The translations under genes were made by a program, and so were the position numbers. A DNA stretch of 64,000 bases from Aphanothece hegewaldii CCALA 016 (GTDB lineage: Bacteria > Cyanobacteriota > Cyanobacteriia > Cyanobacteriales > Microcystaceae), in the NCBI RefSeq assembly GCF_003007785.1, contig NZ_PXOH01000016.1, positions 1-64,000 of the forward strand, in the 5' to 3' direction. Below are positions 35,232-45,073 of the stretch, piece by piece. Below the pieces are notes generated by a model. It saw nothing but the letters and a program-made list of their open reading frames with translations, ran no database searches and had not been told where the DNA came from. Numbering within the stretch: position 1 is the stretch's first letter; each line of letters begins with the position of its first letter.

Positions 35232-36152
35232 ATGCAAAAAAAAGAAATTTTAGCTAAACCTTTTCTTAAGTGGGCTGGTGGAAAAGGTCAAATTTTATCT
35301 CAAATTATTCACTTTTTACCGCAAGAAATAGAAGAAAAAAAAATTAATAAATATGTTGAACCTTTTGTCGGAAGTGGTGCTTGTTTTATTTATTTAGCTC
35401 AAGTTTATCAATTTGAAGAAATTATTATTTGTGATATTAATGAAGAACTAATATTAGCTTATTTAACTATCCAAAAAGCAGTAGAAACATTAATTGAGTA
35501 TTTATCAGAAATGCAAGTTAAATATTTAGCTTTATCTCTAGAAAAGAGACAAAAGTTTTTTTTTGATGTTAGAGATAGTTATAATTTACAAAAAAAACAC
35601 ACTAATTTTCTTGTTTTTAGTGAGGAATGGATTGAAAGAACTGCTCAACTTATTTTTTTAAATAAAACTTGTTTTAATGGTTTATTTCGGGTTAATTCAA
35701 AAGGACATTTTAATGTACCTGTCGGGAAATATAAAAACCCTTTAATTTGTCATGGCGAAAATTTAAAAGCTATTTCTCAACTTTTACAAAATACAAAAAT
35801 TTATCAAGGTAACTATTCTCAGTGTGAAAAATGGGTTGATTCTCAAACATTTGTTTACTTCGATCCTCCCTATCGTCCTATTAGCAAAACGTCTAATTTT
35901 AACTCTTATTCCCAAGATAATTTTAGTGATACAGAACAATTAAAATTAAGAGATTTTTATCATTTATTAAATAGACAAAAAGCTAAATTAATGTTAAGTA
36001 ATTCCGATCCAAAAAATAAAAATCCTGATGATCATTTTTTTGAAAATGCTTATCAGGGTTATCGAATAGAACGGGTTAAAGCGAATCGAATGATTAATAG
36101 TAACGCACAAAAACGCGGTCAGATTAACGAATTATTGATTATGAATTATTGA
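35232..36152 (+). CDS. D12-class DNA adenine N6-methyltransferase
   Basis: A 306-residue alpha-group methyltransferase of the Dam/M.DpnII type. SAM motif I region: KPFLKWAGGKGQIL (about 7-20) and YVEPFVGSGACFIYLA (about 40-55). Catalytic motif IV is FVYFDPPYRPIS (about 209-220). The NKTCFNGLFRVNSKGHFNVP segment is typical of GATC-recognising enzymes. No restriction endonuclease is next to it, so it may be a solitary methyltransferase. In cyanobacteria GATC and HIP1 (GCGATCGC) methylation is common. It is AT-richer than its neighbours. It overlaps the convergent GUN4-like gene by seven bases. Confidence 0.9.
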   Translation: MQKKEILAKPFLKWAGGKGQILSQIIHFLPQEIEEKKINKYVEPFVGSGACFIYLAQVYQFEEIIICDINEELILAYLTIQKAVETLIEYLSEMQVKYLALSLEKRQKFFFDVRDSYNLQKKHTNFLVFSEEWIERTAQLIFLNKTCFNGLFRVNSKGHFNVPVGKYKNPLICHGENLKAISQLLQNTKIYQGNYSQCEKWVDSQTFVYFDPPYRPISKTSNFNSYSQDNFSDTEQLKLRDFYHLLNRQKAKLMLSNSDPKNKNPDDHFFENAYQGYRIERVKANRMINSNAQKRGQINELLIMNY

Positions 36153-36712
36153 AGATTACACTTTAATAAACGTGTAAAACAAAAACAGACCATTTTTAGT
36201 CCATAGGGAGATTTCCACCAAATAGCAGGAAATAAGCCAACAGGTGCATTTAAGCTAAAATCTAATTGGTCGTAATTTGTATCATTAATCCATTCTCCAT
36301 CGTTTCGCCAGCCAACTTGTTCGCCAAATTCTCGAAGAACATTAACATCTTGTGCCATCAAAGTTTCAATTGTTCCGCCAATACTTTGATAAATAGCCAA
36401 TTGTTGACTAAAACCAAATTTATCTTTACTGTAAGTTTTCCAAAGACGATCGATTACAGTCAAAACATTGCAGGGAAAATCTATCATATCATTTGGTGTA
36501 AAAGTTTCCCGATCTTTATTAGCGACCGTCAGAATAATATTAGAAGTTTCCGTATCAGCTTCTTGAAAATTTCCCTCTTTGAGAAATTCCTGTAATTGAT
36601 TATAGCGATCGATATCCGTAACCAACATCAATTTATCTTCAATATATCCCAGACGCGCTGAAATAGAGCGAAGTTGTTCAGAAATTTCTAACAGTTGATT
36701 TTGTGCATCCAT
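36146..36712 (-). CDS. GUN4-like domain protein
   Basis: A 188-residue protein. The N-terminal 50 residues are helical (LLEISEQLRSISARLGYIED). The rest follows the GUN4 porphyrin-binding pattern, with DMIDFPCNVLTVIDRLWKTY, KFGFSQQLAIYQSIGGT, EFGEQVGWRNDGEW and LNAPVGLFPAIWW. GUN4 binds Mg-protoporphyrin and stimulates Mg-chelatase; cyanobacteria also carry several GUN4-like proteins of unknown role. This one lacks a clear match to the main chlorophyll GUN4 protein in loop regions, so I call it GUN4-like. It lies 8 bases upstream of purH, but on the same strand purH precedes it, so they may share a transcript. Confidence 0.75.
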   Translation of the reverse strand: MDAQNQLLEISEQLRSISARLGYIEDKLMLVTDIDRYNQLQEFLKEGNFQEADTETSNIILTVANKDRETFTPNDMIDFPCNVLTVIDRLWKTYSKDKFGFSQQLAIYQSIGGTIETLMAQDVNVLREFGEQVGWRNDGEWINDTNYDQLDFSLNAPVGLFPAIWWKSPYGLKMVCFCFTRLLKCNLQ

Positions 36713-36720
36713 AATTTTTT

Positions 36721-38271
36721 TTAGTGTAAAAAGTGACGAATACCAGTCAAAACCATCACCAAACCTAACTCATTAGCAGCTTTAATAGAATCTTTATCTT
36801 TTAAAGAGCCTCCTGGCTGAATAATAGCACCAATTCCGGCTGCTGCTGCGGTCTTTACGGAATCATCGAAAGGAAAAAAGCCATCACTCGCTAAATAACC
36901 GCCATTTGCCGCATCTTTAGCCTGTAAGAGCGCAATTTTAACCGATCCGACTCGATTCATTTGACCTGCACCCACACCTAATGTGGTTTTATTTTTAGTA
37001 ATGACAATAGCATTAGATTTAACGTGTTTAGCAATTTTCCAAGCAAAAGTTAATTCTTCTAATTCTTCAGAAGTCGGCTGTTTTTCCGTAACAATTTGCC
37101 ATGTATTAGGATCATCGCTAAAATCATCGGATGCTTGAACTAAAAAACCTCCTGCAATGACTTTAACCGTTTGTTTTGGCCCACTAATGAGATCGCTTAA
37201 AACTAAAACTCGTAGGTTAGACTTAGCTTTAAAAATAGTTTCAGCATCAGGATCACAACTTGGGGCGACAATACATTCTAGAAAAGTTTTGCTTAAAGCG
37301 ATCGCGGTGGCTGCATCAATGGGCTGATTAAGAGCTACAATACCTCCAAATGCAGAAATCGGATCAGCATTAAAAGCGCGTTCGTAAGCTTCGGCTAAAG
37401 TCGTTCCTAACGCTGCACCACAAGGGTTAGTATGCTTTAAAATCGCTGCTGCCGGTTCTTTGGGGTCAAATTCGGCAATAATGCGACGGGCTGCTTCTAA
37501 GTCTACTAAATTATTGTAGCTGAGTTCCTTGCCCTGTAGTTTAGTCGCGCCAGCCCAGCCACTCGCACTTGTTCCCGTTTGATACCAAGTCGCCTGTTGA
37601 TGAGGGTTTTCACCATAACGCAAAGATTGTACCTCGGTTCCGGCAAGACTAAAACGAGTGGGTAGAACATCATCTGAGTTGGGGGAAAGACTGGCAAAAT
37701 AGGAGGCTATAGCTTGATCATAAGCATTGGTTAAAGCAAAGGTTTCGCCCGCCATTTTTTGACGAAAAGTTAGTGACGCTTCTCCGTTATTTTGCCGTAA
37801 TTCTTCTAAGTAGGTATTGTAGTATTTTGGGTTACAAAGGACGGTGAGATGTGCGAAATTTTTAGCCGATGCGCGTAACATTGCCGGACCACCAATGTCG
37901 ATTTGTTCAATGGCTTGGGCTACAGTGATATTAGGATCAGCGATCGTTTCTTCAAAGGGATAAAGATTAACAACAACGAGATCAAAAGGTCGGATCTGAT
38001 TATTTTCGAGATCGGTAATATCTTGGGGAACATCAGGGCGTGCTAAAATTCCGCCATGAATACGAGGATGGAGGGTTTTCACGCGTCCTCCTAAAATTTC
38101 TGGTGAACCTGTATAGTCACTAACTTTAATGACGGGAATGTTTGCAGCTTGTAGGGTTTTGACCGTTCCACCACTACTGATGATCTCGAAGTTGAATTCT
38201 TTAACCAACGAATAAGCAAATTCAATTAATCCTGTTTTGTCTGTAACGCTCAGTAGTGCTAACCGTGCCAT
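36721..38271 (-). CDS. purH: Bifunctional AICAR transformylase/IMP cyclohydrolase
   Basis: A 516-residue PurH of normal length. The N-terminal IMP cyclohydrolase part shows SVTDKTGLIEFAYSLVKEF, SSGGTVKTLQ, GRVKTLHPRIHGGIL and NLYPFEETI. The C-terminal transformylase part has LRYGENPHQQATWYQTG, LKHTNPCGAALG (Lys-His catalytic pair), SAFGGIVALNQPIDA and KHVKSNAIVI. It performs the last two steps of IMP synthesis. Start chosen at the ATG at 38271 (MARLALLSVTDK). Confidence 0.97.
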   Translation of the reverse strand: MARLALLSVTDKTGLIEFAYSLVKEFNFEIISSGGTVKTLQAANIPVIKVSDYTGSPEILGGRVKTLHPRIHGGILARPDVPQDITDLENNQIRPFDLVVVNLYPFEETIADPNITVAQAIEQIDIGGPAMLRASAKNFAHLTVLCNPKYYNTYLEELRQNNGEASLTFRQKMAGETFALTNAYDQAIASYFASLSPNSDDVLPTRFSLAGTEVQSLRYGENPHQQATWYQTGTSASGWAGATKLQGKELSYNNLVDLEAARRIIAEFDPKEPAAAILKHTNPCGAALGTTLAEAYERAFNADPISAFGGIVALNQPIDAATAIALSKTFLECIVAPSCDPDAETIFKAKSNLRVLVLSDLISGPKQTVKVIAGGFLVQASDDFSDDPNTWQIVTEKQPTSEELEELTFAWKIAKHVKSNAIVITKNKTTLGVGAGQMNRVGSVKIALLQAKDAANGGYLASDGFFPFDDSVKTAAAAGIGAIIQPGGSLKDKDSIKAANELGLVMVLTGIRHFLH

Positions 38272-38414
38272 GTTTTAACCTTAATATACTAAAATAATTC
38301 GATTTTTCTCTCTCAATTATTTTATTGTACAGAAACCTGCCATCATGACTTTTCTCGACTTCCGATTCCGAGCGAATACCTCTACAATGAAAGTGAGGCA
38401 ACAGAGGTGAAGAG

Positions 38415-38765
38415 ATGTCCAATAAAAGTAATGGCGGTTTATTATTTGCAGGACTGGTTGTTGGCGGAGTCTTGGGGACAGTTACAGGACTTCTCATTGC
38501 CCCAAGGTCTGGACAGGAAACAAGACGCATTTTAAAAAAATCGGCCGAAGCTTTGCCAGAATTAGCCGAAGATTTATCGAGTACTATACAATTACAGGCT
38601 GATCGTTTGTCAGACACAGCCAAGCGAAATTGGGATGACACTTTAGAAAGATTGAAAGAGGCGATCGCTGCTGGCATCGAAGCGAGTCAAGTCAGTCATT
38701 CCATGCAACAAACCCGTGATCCCAATGCCGAATTAACCCCAGTAGATCAACACCTTCCAAGATAA
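38415..38765 (+). CDS. YtxH-type protein with one membrane segment
   Basis: A 116-residue protein. The N-terminal GGLLFAGLVVGGVLGTVTGL is a membrane segment followed by LIAPRSGQETRRILKKSAEA, the glycine-rich YtxH signature; the rest is an amphipathic helix. Such proteins are often stress-related and associated with membranes. The following DUF948-like gene is 5 bases away, so the two are an operon; this YtxH/DUF948 pair is frequent in bacteria. A Shine-Dalgarno GAGGTGAAGAG precedes the ATG. Confidence 0.8.
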   Translation: MSNKSNGGLLFAGLVVGGVLGTVTGLLIAPRSGQETRRILKKSAEALPELAEDLSSTIQLQADRLSDTAKRNWDDTLERLKEAIAAGIEASQVSHSMQQTRDPNAELTPVDQHLPR

Positions 38766-38770
38766 TTAGC

Positions 38771-39190
38771 GTGACTGAACCGATTTTTTGGCTTTCTCTT
38801 TCTTTACTTTTAGTCGCCGTTAGTTTAACGGCAGTTCTGATCGCGGCGATCCCTGCCCTGCAAGAACTCGCAAGGGCTGCTAGAAGTGCTGAAAAACTCT
38901 TTGATACCTTACGTCGAGAATTTCCCCCTACTTTAGAAGCAATTCGTCTAACAGGGCTAGAAATTAGTGAATTAACCGATGATCTTAATGAAGGGATCAA
39001 AAGTGCTTCGGGTGTCGTTAGACAAGTTGATCAAAGTATGGGAAGTGCAAAAGATGGGTTAGGAAAAGTTCAGCGCGGGACTCAAGGCGTTGTTTCTGGA
39101 GTCAAAGCTGCTTGGGCTACTTGGCAGCGTTATCCCTCACAACGTCTTAATTCTAATTCATACAATCATTCCAAGCCACCAGATTATTAG
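38771..39190 (+). CDS. DUF948-like membrane protein
   Basis: A 139-residue protein beginning at GTG. The N-terminus is one membrane segment (FWLSLSLLLVAVSLTAVLIA), followed by a helix with VTEPIF...LQELARAARSAEK, LRREFPPTLEAIRLTGLEIS and a Val/Gly-rich apolar repeat helix (VVRQVDQSMGSAKDGLGK). That pattern is like DUF948 proteins, which accompany YtxH proteins. The role is unknown. It is probably co-translated with the YtxH gene. Confidence 0.75.
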   Translation: MTEPIFWLSLSLLLVAVSLTAVLIAAIPALQELARAARSAEKLFDTLRREFPPTLEAIRLTGLEISELTDDLNEGIKSASGVVRQVDQSMGSAKDGLGKVQRGTQGVVSGVKAAWATWQRYPSQRLNSNSYNHSKPPDY

Positions 39191-39374
39191 AAGCGACGGT
39201 TGATAGAAAACGAGAAGTGAGGGTTTAGTTATGAAACCCTCGATCAGCATCAAATTATCTATAAATTTTTCTGATGTATTAGCCAAGACTGTCGTGTAAC
39301 CTTAAAATAAAGTAAATAAGTGTAAAGATACTTATACCGTTTTAATAATTCTTAGTTTTATAGAGCAGAGTACC

Positions 39375-40181
39375 ATGCAGCATCGTTGGAATCAGCGAAT
39401 TTTTCTCCCTTTTATTATATGTCTGCTTACCCTATCGACTTGGATGTTTAGCCCAAGAGAAGCTATGGCGGTGAATAATCCTGAGTTACTGCCCACAGAA
39501 GCCACTCCAGTCGTTGATTTAGCTAATTATCTTCCAAAACAGCAAGAAGAAGCTTTAATCAAAGATATTGAAAACTTTGAAACCGAAACGGGTTGGAAAT
39601 TAAGAGTTTTAACCCAATACGATCGCAGCCCTGGACGCGCTGTAATTAATTTTTGGGGTTTGGATGACAAAAGTATTCTTTTAGTCGCAGATGGCAGAGG
39701 GGGCAACCTACTCGCTTTTAGTATTGGCGATGCTGTTTATGAGTTACTCCCCCGCACATTTTGGATCGAAATGCAAGCCCGTTTCGGAAATATGTACTTT
39801 ATTCGAGATAATGGTGAAAATAAAGCAATTTCTCAAGCATTAGATACGGTAAAAACTTGTTTAGTTCAAGGTGGTTGTAGCGTCGTTCCAGGTTTACCTC
39901 AAGAACAGTGGATTTTAACTCTAGTGACTTCGATCGCTGGTGGTTTAGTCTTCGGTTTTGCGGGTATTCCTCGCAAAGAGGGTCAAGTTTTCGCTTGGCA
40001 ATGGGCTTTAATTATGTCGCCTTTGTGGTTTATTTTGTTTGTAGCCTTCGGTATTGGCCCAGTTATTACCCGGACCTCAGAATGGTTGCCACTGGTGCGT
40101 AATATCGGAGGTTTTGGCCTCGGTGCGCTAGTTGCTTTTCTAACGCCATATTTTAATCAACCGACTCCCTCTAAAACTTAA
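39375..40181 (+). CDS. psb32: Photosystem II repair protein Psb32 (TPM domain)
   Basis: A 268-residue protein with an N-terminal signal peptide or anchor (FLPFIICLLTLSTWMFS), a lumenal/periplasmic TPM domain (about 45-165; VVDLANYLPKQQEEALIKDI, GWKLRVLTQYDRSPG, DKSILLVADGRGGNLLAFSI) and two to three C-terminal membrane segments (about 177-262). This layout is that of Psb32 (Sll1390 in Synechocystis), which protects photosystem II and helps its repair. The unit is monocistronic. Confidence 0.88.
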   Translation: MQHRWNQRIFLPFIICLLTLSTWMFSPREAMAVNNPELLPTEATPVVDLANYLPKQQEEALIKDIENFETETGWKLRVLTQYDRSPGRAVINFWGLDDKSILLVADGRGGNLLAFSIGDAVYELLPRTFWIEMQARFGNMYFIRDNGENKAISQALDTVKTCLVQGGCSVVPGLPQEQWILTLVTSIAGGLVFGFAGIPRKEGQVFAWQWALIMSPLWFILFVAFGIGPVITRTSEWLPLVRNIGGFGLGALVAFLTPYFNQPTPSKT

Positions 40182-40210
40182 AACAAGTTGTTTGGTGAAT
40201 GTTAAGAAAA

Positions 40211-40260
40211 CTAGAGCCGAATCACCGTTGGATTTGACTAGACAGTGATTAGGCTTCTAG
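40211..40260. repeat. Imperfect inverted repeat between psb32 and the CHRD gene
   Basis: CTAGAGCCGAATCAC (40211-40225) is repeated inverted at 40245-40260 (GTGATTAGGCTTCTAG) with one bulge and one mismatch. It lies in the convergent interval between two genes and may act as a two-way terminator, although no T-run follows. Confidence 0.45.
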
Positions 40261-40299
40261 AATCGAGGTAATAAAGGACAAAGATTTAAGTTGCGCGAA

Positions 40300-40872
40300 T
40301 CATGCTGAGTGGCTAGTCTTGCGCTTTCTGATTAGTAATAATGAACTACCCGCTAAGGCCAATCCCATCAGGTTTCCAGGTTCGGGGACGGCTGTAATCT
40401 GACCGCGAATCTCACCACTAGGAATTGCTGCAGTATGAATGTTAAAATAGAGTTTACCTTGTTGTAACTGTTGGGCTAAAGCATCGGTTAGAGGAGCGCT
40501 CGGATCATCGAATCGCCAATCTCCGATAATCGTTCCTGAAGTACTACCCGCAATTGGCGCAGTATCAGCACCATCGAGATGATGAACAACAGGGCCATTA
40601 GAGCCGAAGGGAGCGTTATGAATGTGGGCATACGGTGAGGCTATAGGACTGGATAAACCAGAGTATGTTAATTCATAGTCGAGAACCCAACTTCCAGGAC
40701 TTCCAGTAAGCTCAAGTGTTGCAAAACCCGATCCTGGCGACATCACTGGTGGGACTTCTTGCGAACCCGTTAAGTTAGACTGAAAAGTAGCAGCAGTTGC
40801 AGGCAAAGGCGCGATCGCAACCACTGAGGTTAAAGCCGCACCTAAAATAGGTATTGTCCAAAGTTGTCTCAT
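40300..40872 (-). CDS. CHRD domain protein with PEP-CTERM sorting signal
   Basis: A 190-residue secreted protein. An N-terminal signal peptide (IPILGAALTSVVAIAPLPAT) is followed by a CHRD domain (ATFQSNLTGSQEVPPVMSPG, SGFATLELTG, YAHIHNAPFGSNGPVVHHLD, YFNIHTAAIPSGEIRGQIT) and the tripartite PEP-CTERM tail VPEPGNLMGLALAGSSLLLI plus RKRK. CHRD domains are of unknown role; PEP-CTERM proteins are processed by an exosortase, often in exopolysaccharide producers. The gene stands alone. Confidence 0.9.
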   Translation of the reverse strand: MRQLWTIPILGAALTSVVAIAPLPATAATFQSNLTGSQEVPPVMSPGSGFATLELTGSPGSWVLDYELTYSGLSSPIASPYAHIHNAPFGSNGPVVHHLDGADTAPIAGSTSGTIIGDWRFDDPSAPLTDALAQQLQQGKLYFNIHTAAIPSGEIRGQITAVPEPGNLMGLALAGSSLLLIRKRKTSHSA

Positions 40873-41071
40873 ATAATTTTTTTTGTTGGTATAAACTTAT
40901 AACGCCAACATTACCTTTACGGAAGTCTTAGCATAATGGATTTATTTAACTAGATACTTTTCATATTTCTTTACAATATGGGGTAGGGGTTTGGCTTCCT
41001 TCGATAAAAACGAAATCAGCTTTAAACGTAATAGTATATAAACAAATTAAAACAAAACTTTTTAACAATTT

Positions 41072-41701
41072 ATGGAATGGCATATTACCGATGTTCAAAA
41101 TCTAGCCGTGATTGATCAAGAAATTGAAAATAATGAGCTATCACCTGCTATGACTGAAATTGTGCGCCGTATTATCTTAGAAACGGCTGACTTTGAATAT
41201 CAAAATTTAATGCAATTTTCGGAACGCGCTTTAAATGATGGGGCAGCAGCTTTAGCCGCACGAAGTACAATTATTGTGGATACTCTTATGGTACACGTTG
41301 GCATCGCCTCTAACTTACAACAGACTTTTGCAAATCCCGTTTATTGCGCCACCGAAACCATTACCCGGCCTCAAAAAGATAAAACAAAAGCCGAATGGGG
41401 TATCCAAACCTTAGCGAGACGCTATCCTGAAGCGATTTTTGTTATTGGACAATCTTTAAGCACTCTCACCGCATTAGTCGAATTAATCGAAGAACAAGAA
41501 GTTAAACCCGCTTTAGTTATCAGTACACCTACCGCATTTATCGAGGCTGATATCGCTAAAGAACGTCTTAAAGATGCTGATGTTCCCTATATTGCTATTA
41601 GTGGACGCAAAGGGGGCGCAATGGTCGCCGTTGCTATAGTAAATGCTTTAGTCGATTTAACTTGGCAAGCTTACGGACAAAATCCAAATGCTCAAGGGTA
41701 A
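41072..41701 (+). CDS. cobH: Precorrin-8X methylmutase
   Basis: A 209-residue CobH/CbiC protein. Landmarks: EIVRRIILETADFEYQNLMQ, ALAARSTIIVDTLMVHVGIA, YCATETITRPQKDKT with GIQTLARRYPEAIFVIGQS, and VPYIAISGRKGGAMVAVAIV. It moves the C11 methyl group to C12, giving hydrogenobyrinate or the cobalt analogue in vitamin B12 synthesis. No other cobalamin gene is near; cyanobacterial cob genes are usually scattered. It is convergent with thiC. Confidence 0.93.
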   Translation: MEWHITDVQNLAVIDQEIENNELSPAMTEIVRRIILETADFEYQNLMQFSERALNDGAAALAARSTIIVDTLMVHVGIASNLQQTFANPVYCATETITRPQKDKTKAEWGIQTLARRYPEAIFVIGQSLSTLTALVELIEEQEVKPALVISTPTAFIEADIAKERLKDADVPYIAISGRKGGAMVAVAIVNALVDLTWQAYGQNPNAQG

Positions 41702-41716
41702 AAAACCTGAGTCCAT

Positions 41717-41826
41717 CGTGAAATGAATTTCACGGCTCACAGCCAAAGTCGGTTAAAACCGTCTACTTTTAAGAAGTATAGTCCGTTTTAACGGACTTTA
41801 GCTATGAGACAGGGATTAAAATCCCT
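41717..41826. repeat. Array of short perfect palindromes between cobH and thiC
   Basis: Three palindromes lie in the convergent interval: CGTGAAAT-GA-ATTTCACG (41717-41734), AGTCCGTT-TT-AACGGACT (41780-41797) and AGGGATT-AA-AATCCCT (41811-41826). A weaker CGGTTAAAACCG occurs at 41750-41761. The last two, linked by TTTAGCTATGAGAC, resemble a dispersed cyanobacterial palindromic repeat. They probably act as transcription-end structures for both genes. Confidence 0.6.
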
Positions 41827-41836
41827 GACTGACTGT

Positions 41837-43228
<1,392 letters not shown>

Positions 43229-43235
43229 CTATAAA

Positions 43236-43312
43236 CAGCTTCCCTACGCTGGTATTAGCCAGTCTCAGGTTCTAAGGGTATTTCTCAGCCCGTCTGTTTA
43301 GGCACCCCTAGC
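43236..43312 (-). promoter_or_regulatory. TPP riboswitch (THI element) upstream of thiC
   Basis: Read on the minus strand: AGGGGTGCC, then GGCTGAGAAATACCC, TTAGAACCTGA, GGCTAATACCAGCGTAGGGA and AGC are the conserved parts of the thiamine pyrophosphate aptamer in the right order. It ends about 20 bases before the thiC start at 43216, close to a Shine-Dalgarno-like GAGGA, which fits control of translation. The rest of 43313-43498 has no gene. Confidence 0.95.
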
Positions 43313-43498
43313 TATGTCTGGATTGTAACATCAATAAGAGGGTAGTTTGATTTTGCACAGAATGTCATTAGATTTAGTCTGTAGCGTGAAGTTGGTGAAC
43401 AAGACTAGGAGTAAATGACTTACTAAAAAATTGTTTGATTTTTCGGTAAGCTTTTTCAAGGATCAGAAAAAATTTCAAAATGGTAGCATACATCTTTT

Positions 43499-45073
43499 TT
43501 AGAGATTTGTCAGTATTTTTAGAGATTTCACTATAGATGTCTTATGATTTAGTGCTACATTTTGACGAATATATTTGTCGCTATCGTCAGCCAAAATTTC
43601 TAAGATGTGAGGTGGTGTACTAGGATTACGTGCTACATCTGTGCGAATCTGTACCTTAGTATCATAAGCCAAAATTTCTAAGATGTTAGCTGGTGTATCA
43701 GGATTACGTGCTACATTTTGACGGACATAGGCATGAGTATCTTGAGCCAAAAGTTCTAGAATACTAGGTGGTGTATTAATATTCCAGACTACACCAGTAC
43801 GAATATCATTACTGGGGTCTTGCGCCAGTCTAAAAAGCAAATTAATAGGGATCTTGGGATTTAGTGCGACATTTTGACGAATATTTTTATTAATATCACG
43901 AGCTAAGATTTCCAGAATGCTGGATGGTGTATTGGGATTTATCGCTACTTGTGATCGAACATAATCATCACGCTCTTGCGCTAGAATTTGTAACCAATTG
44001 ATTGGTGTATTAGGATTGCTTGCTACTTGTGAACGAACATCTTGCATAGAATCTTGAGCTAAAATTTGTAACCAATTAATTGGTGTATTAAAATTGCTTG
44101 CTACTTGTGAACGAACATCTTGCTCAGAATCTTGAGCTAAAATTTGTAACCAATTAATTGGTGTATTAGAATTGCTTGCTATACCTCGACGAATATCTTT
44201 ATTTGCATCTTGAGCTAAGATTGCTATACTTCTTTTTGGTGTATTAGAATTCCATGCTGCACTTTGACGGACATTATCAAAATTATCTTGTGCCAATATT
44301 TCTAAAATACTGGCTGATGTATTAGGATTCCATGCTACACCTTGACGAACATAATCATTAGGATCTTGTGCCAATATTTCTAAAATACTGGCTGATGTAT
44401 TAGAATTCCATGCTACACGTTGACGAACATAATCATTAGGATCTTGCGCCAACTTAAAGAGCGAATTTATAGGGGTATTTATATTTTCAGCTACACCTTG
44501 ACGAACACTATCATCAGGATCTTGTGCCAAAATTTCTAGAACACTGGCTATTGTTTTGCTATTCCATATTAAAACCGCAGGATTAAAGTCTTTAGGATCT
44601 TGCACCTGAGTTTCAACTTGGCTGATCAGAGCTTTATTGATAGAAATCCATGAGATTTTAATACGAATACTTCTGCTAAAATTCTGAAATATAACTTTTA
44701 GGATAGAGAAGGGAGTATCATTAAACCCAAGTAAGCTAATTTTTGTTTCTTCAGGAATTGCCTTCACTAAATTTGCAGGATCTTCTAACAGCAATAAATT
44801 AAAGATTGGATGTTCTAATAATTCTTGTGGATAGTCTGCACCTAATTTTAATAACATCTCTGGGGGTGTATTTGGATTATTCATGATTGCTCGAAGAATT
44901 GCATCACGCTCATCGTACTGTTTTGCTATCTTTAACAAGTATTGCAATCTTTCAGGTGATTCTGTAGTTAATGCTTCTTCTAGTAAACTGTTTAAATCGT
45001 CGTGTTTAGGAATATCCATCATATTTATACTAGGTTTTATTGTGTCCAATCTTCTATAACTAAAAAAATTCAT
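43499..45073 (-). CDS. 26-residue-repeat protein (variant LRR/HEAT-like), copy A
   Basis: A 524-residue protein with two parts. Residues 20-145 hold a conserved head, with LLKLGADYPQELLEHPIFNL and LLLEDPANLV. Residues 150-520 hold about 14 tandem units of 26 residues with consensus NTPxxILEILAQDxxxxVRxxVAxNP. They form pairs of short helices, like variant leucine-rich repeats or HEAT repeats. Several units (INWLQILAQDS type) are nearly identical. No catalytic motif, signal or membrane segment is seen; a protein-binding scaffold is the natural inference. It starts inside the stop of copy B (ATGA, 45070-45073), so it is co-translated with it and with the PIN gene upstream. Confidence 0.85.
   Translation of the reverse strand: MNFFSYRRLDTIKPSINMMDIPKHDDLNSLLEEALTTESPERLQYLLKIAKQYDERDAILRAIMNNPNTPPEMLLKLGADYPQELLEHPIFNLLLLEDPANLVKAIPEETKISLLGFNDTPFSILKVIFQNFSRSIRIKISWISINKALISQVETQVQDPKDFNPAVLIWNSKTIASVLEILAQDPDDSVRQGVAENINTPINSLFKLAQDPNDYVRQRVAWNSNTSASILEILAQDPNDYVRQGVAWNPNTSASILEILAQDNFDNVRQSAAWNSNTPKRSIAILAQDANKDIRRGIASNSNTPINWLQILAQDSEQDVRSQVASNFNTPINWLQILAQDSMQDVRSQVASNPNTPINWLQILAQERDDYVRSQVAINPNTPSSILEILARDINKNIRQNVALNPKIPINLLFRLAQDPSNDIRTGVVWNINTPPSILELLAQDTHAYVRQNVARNPDTPANILEILAYDTKVQIRTDVARNPSTPPHILEILADDSDKYIRQNVALNHKTSIVKSLKILTNL

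Noticed and set aside
43990..44470. CRISPR-like or intergenic repeat array
   Set aside because: The 78-bp repeats are in frame with protein repeats of 26 residues and lie in a long open frame.
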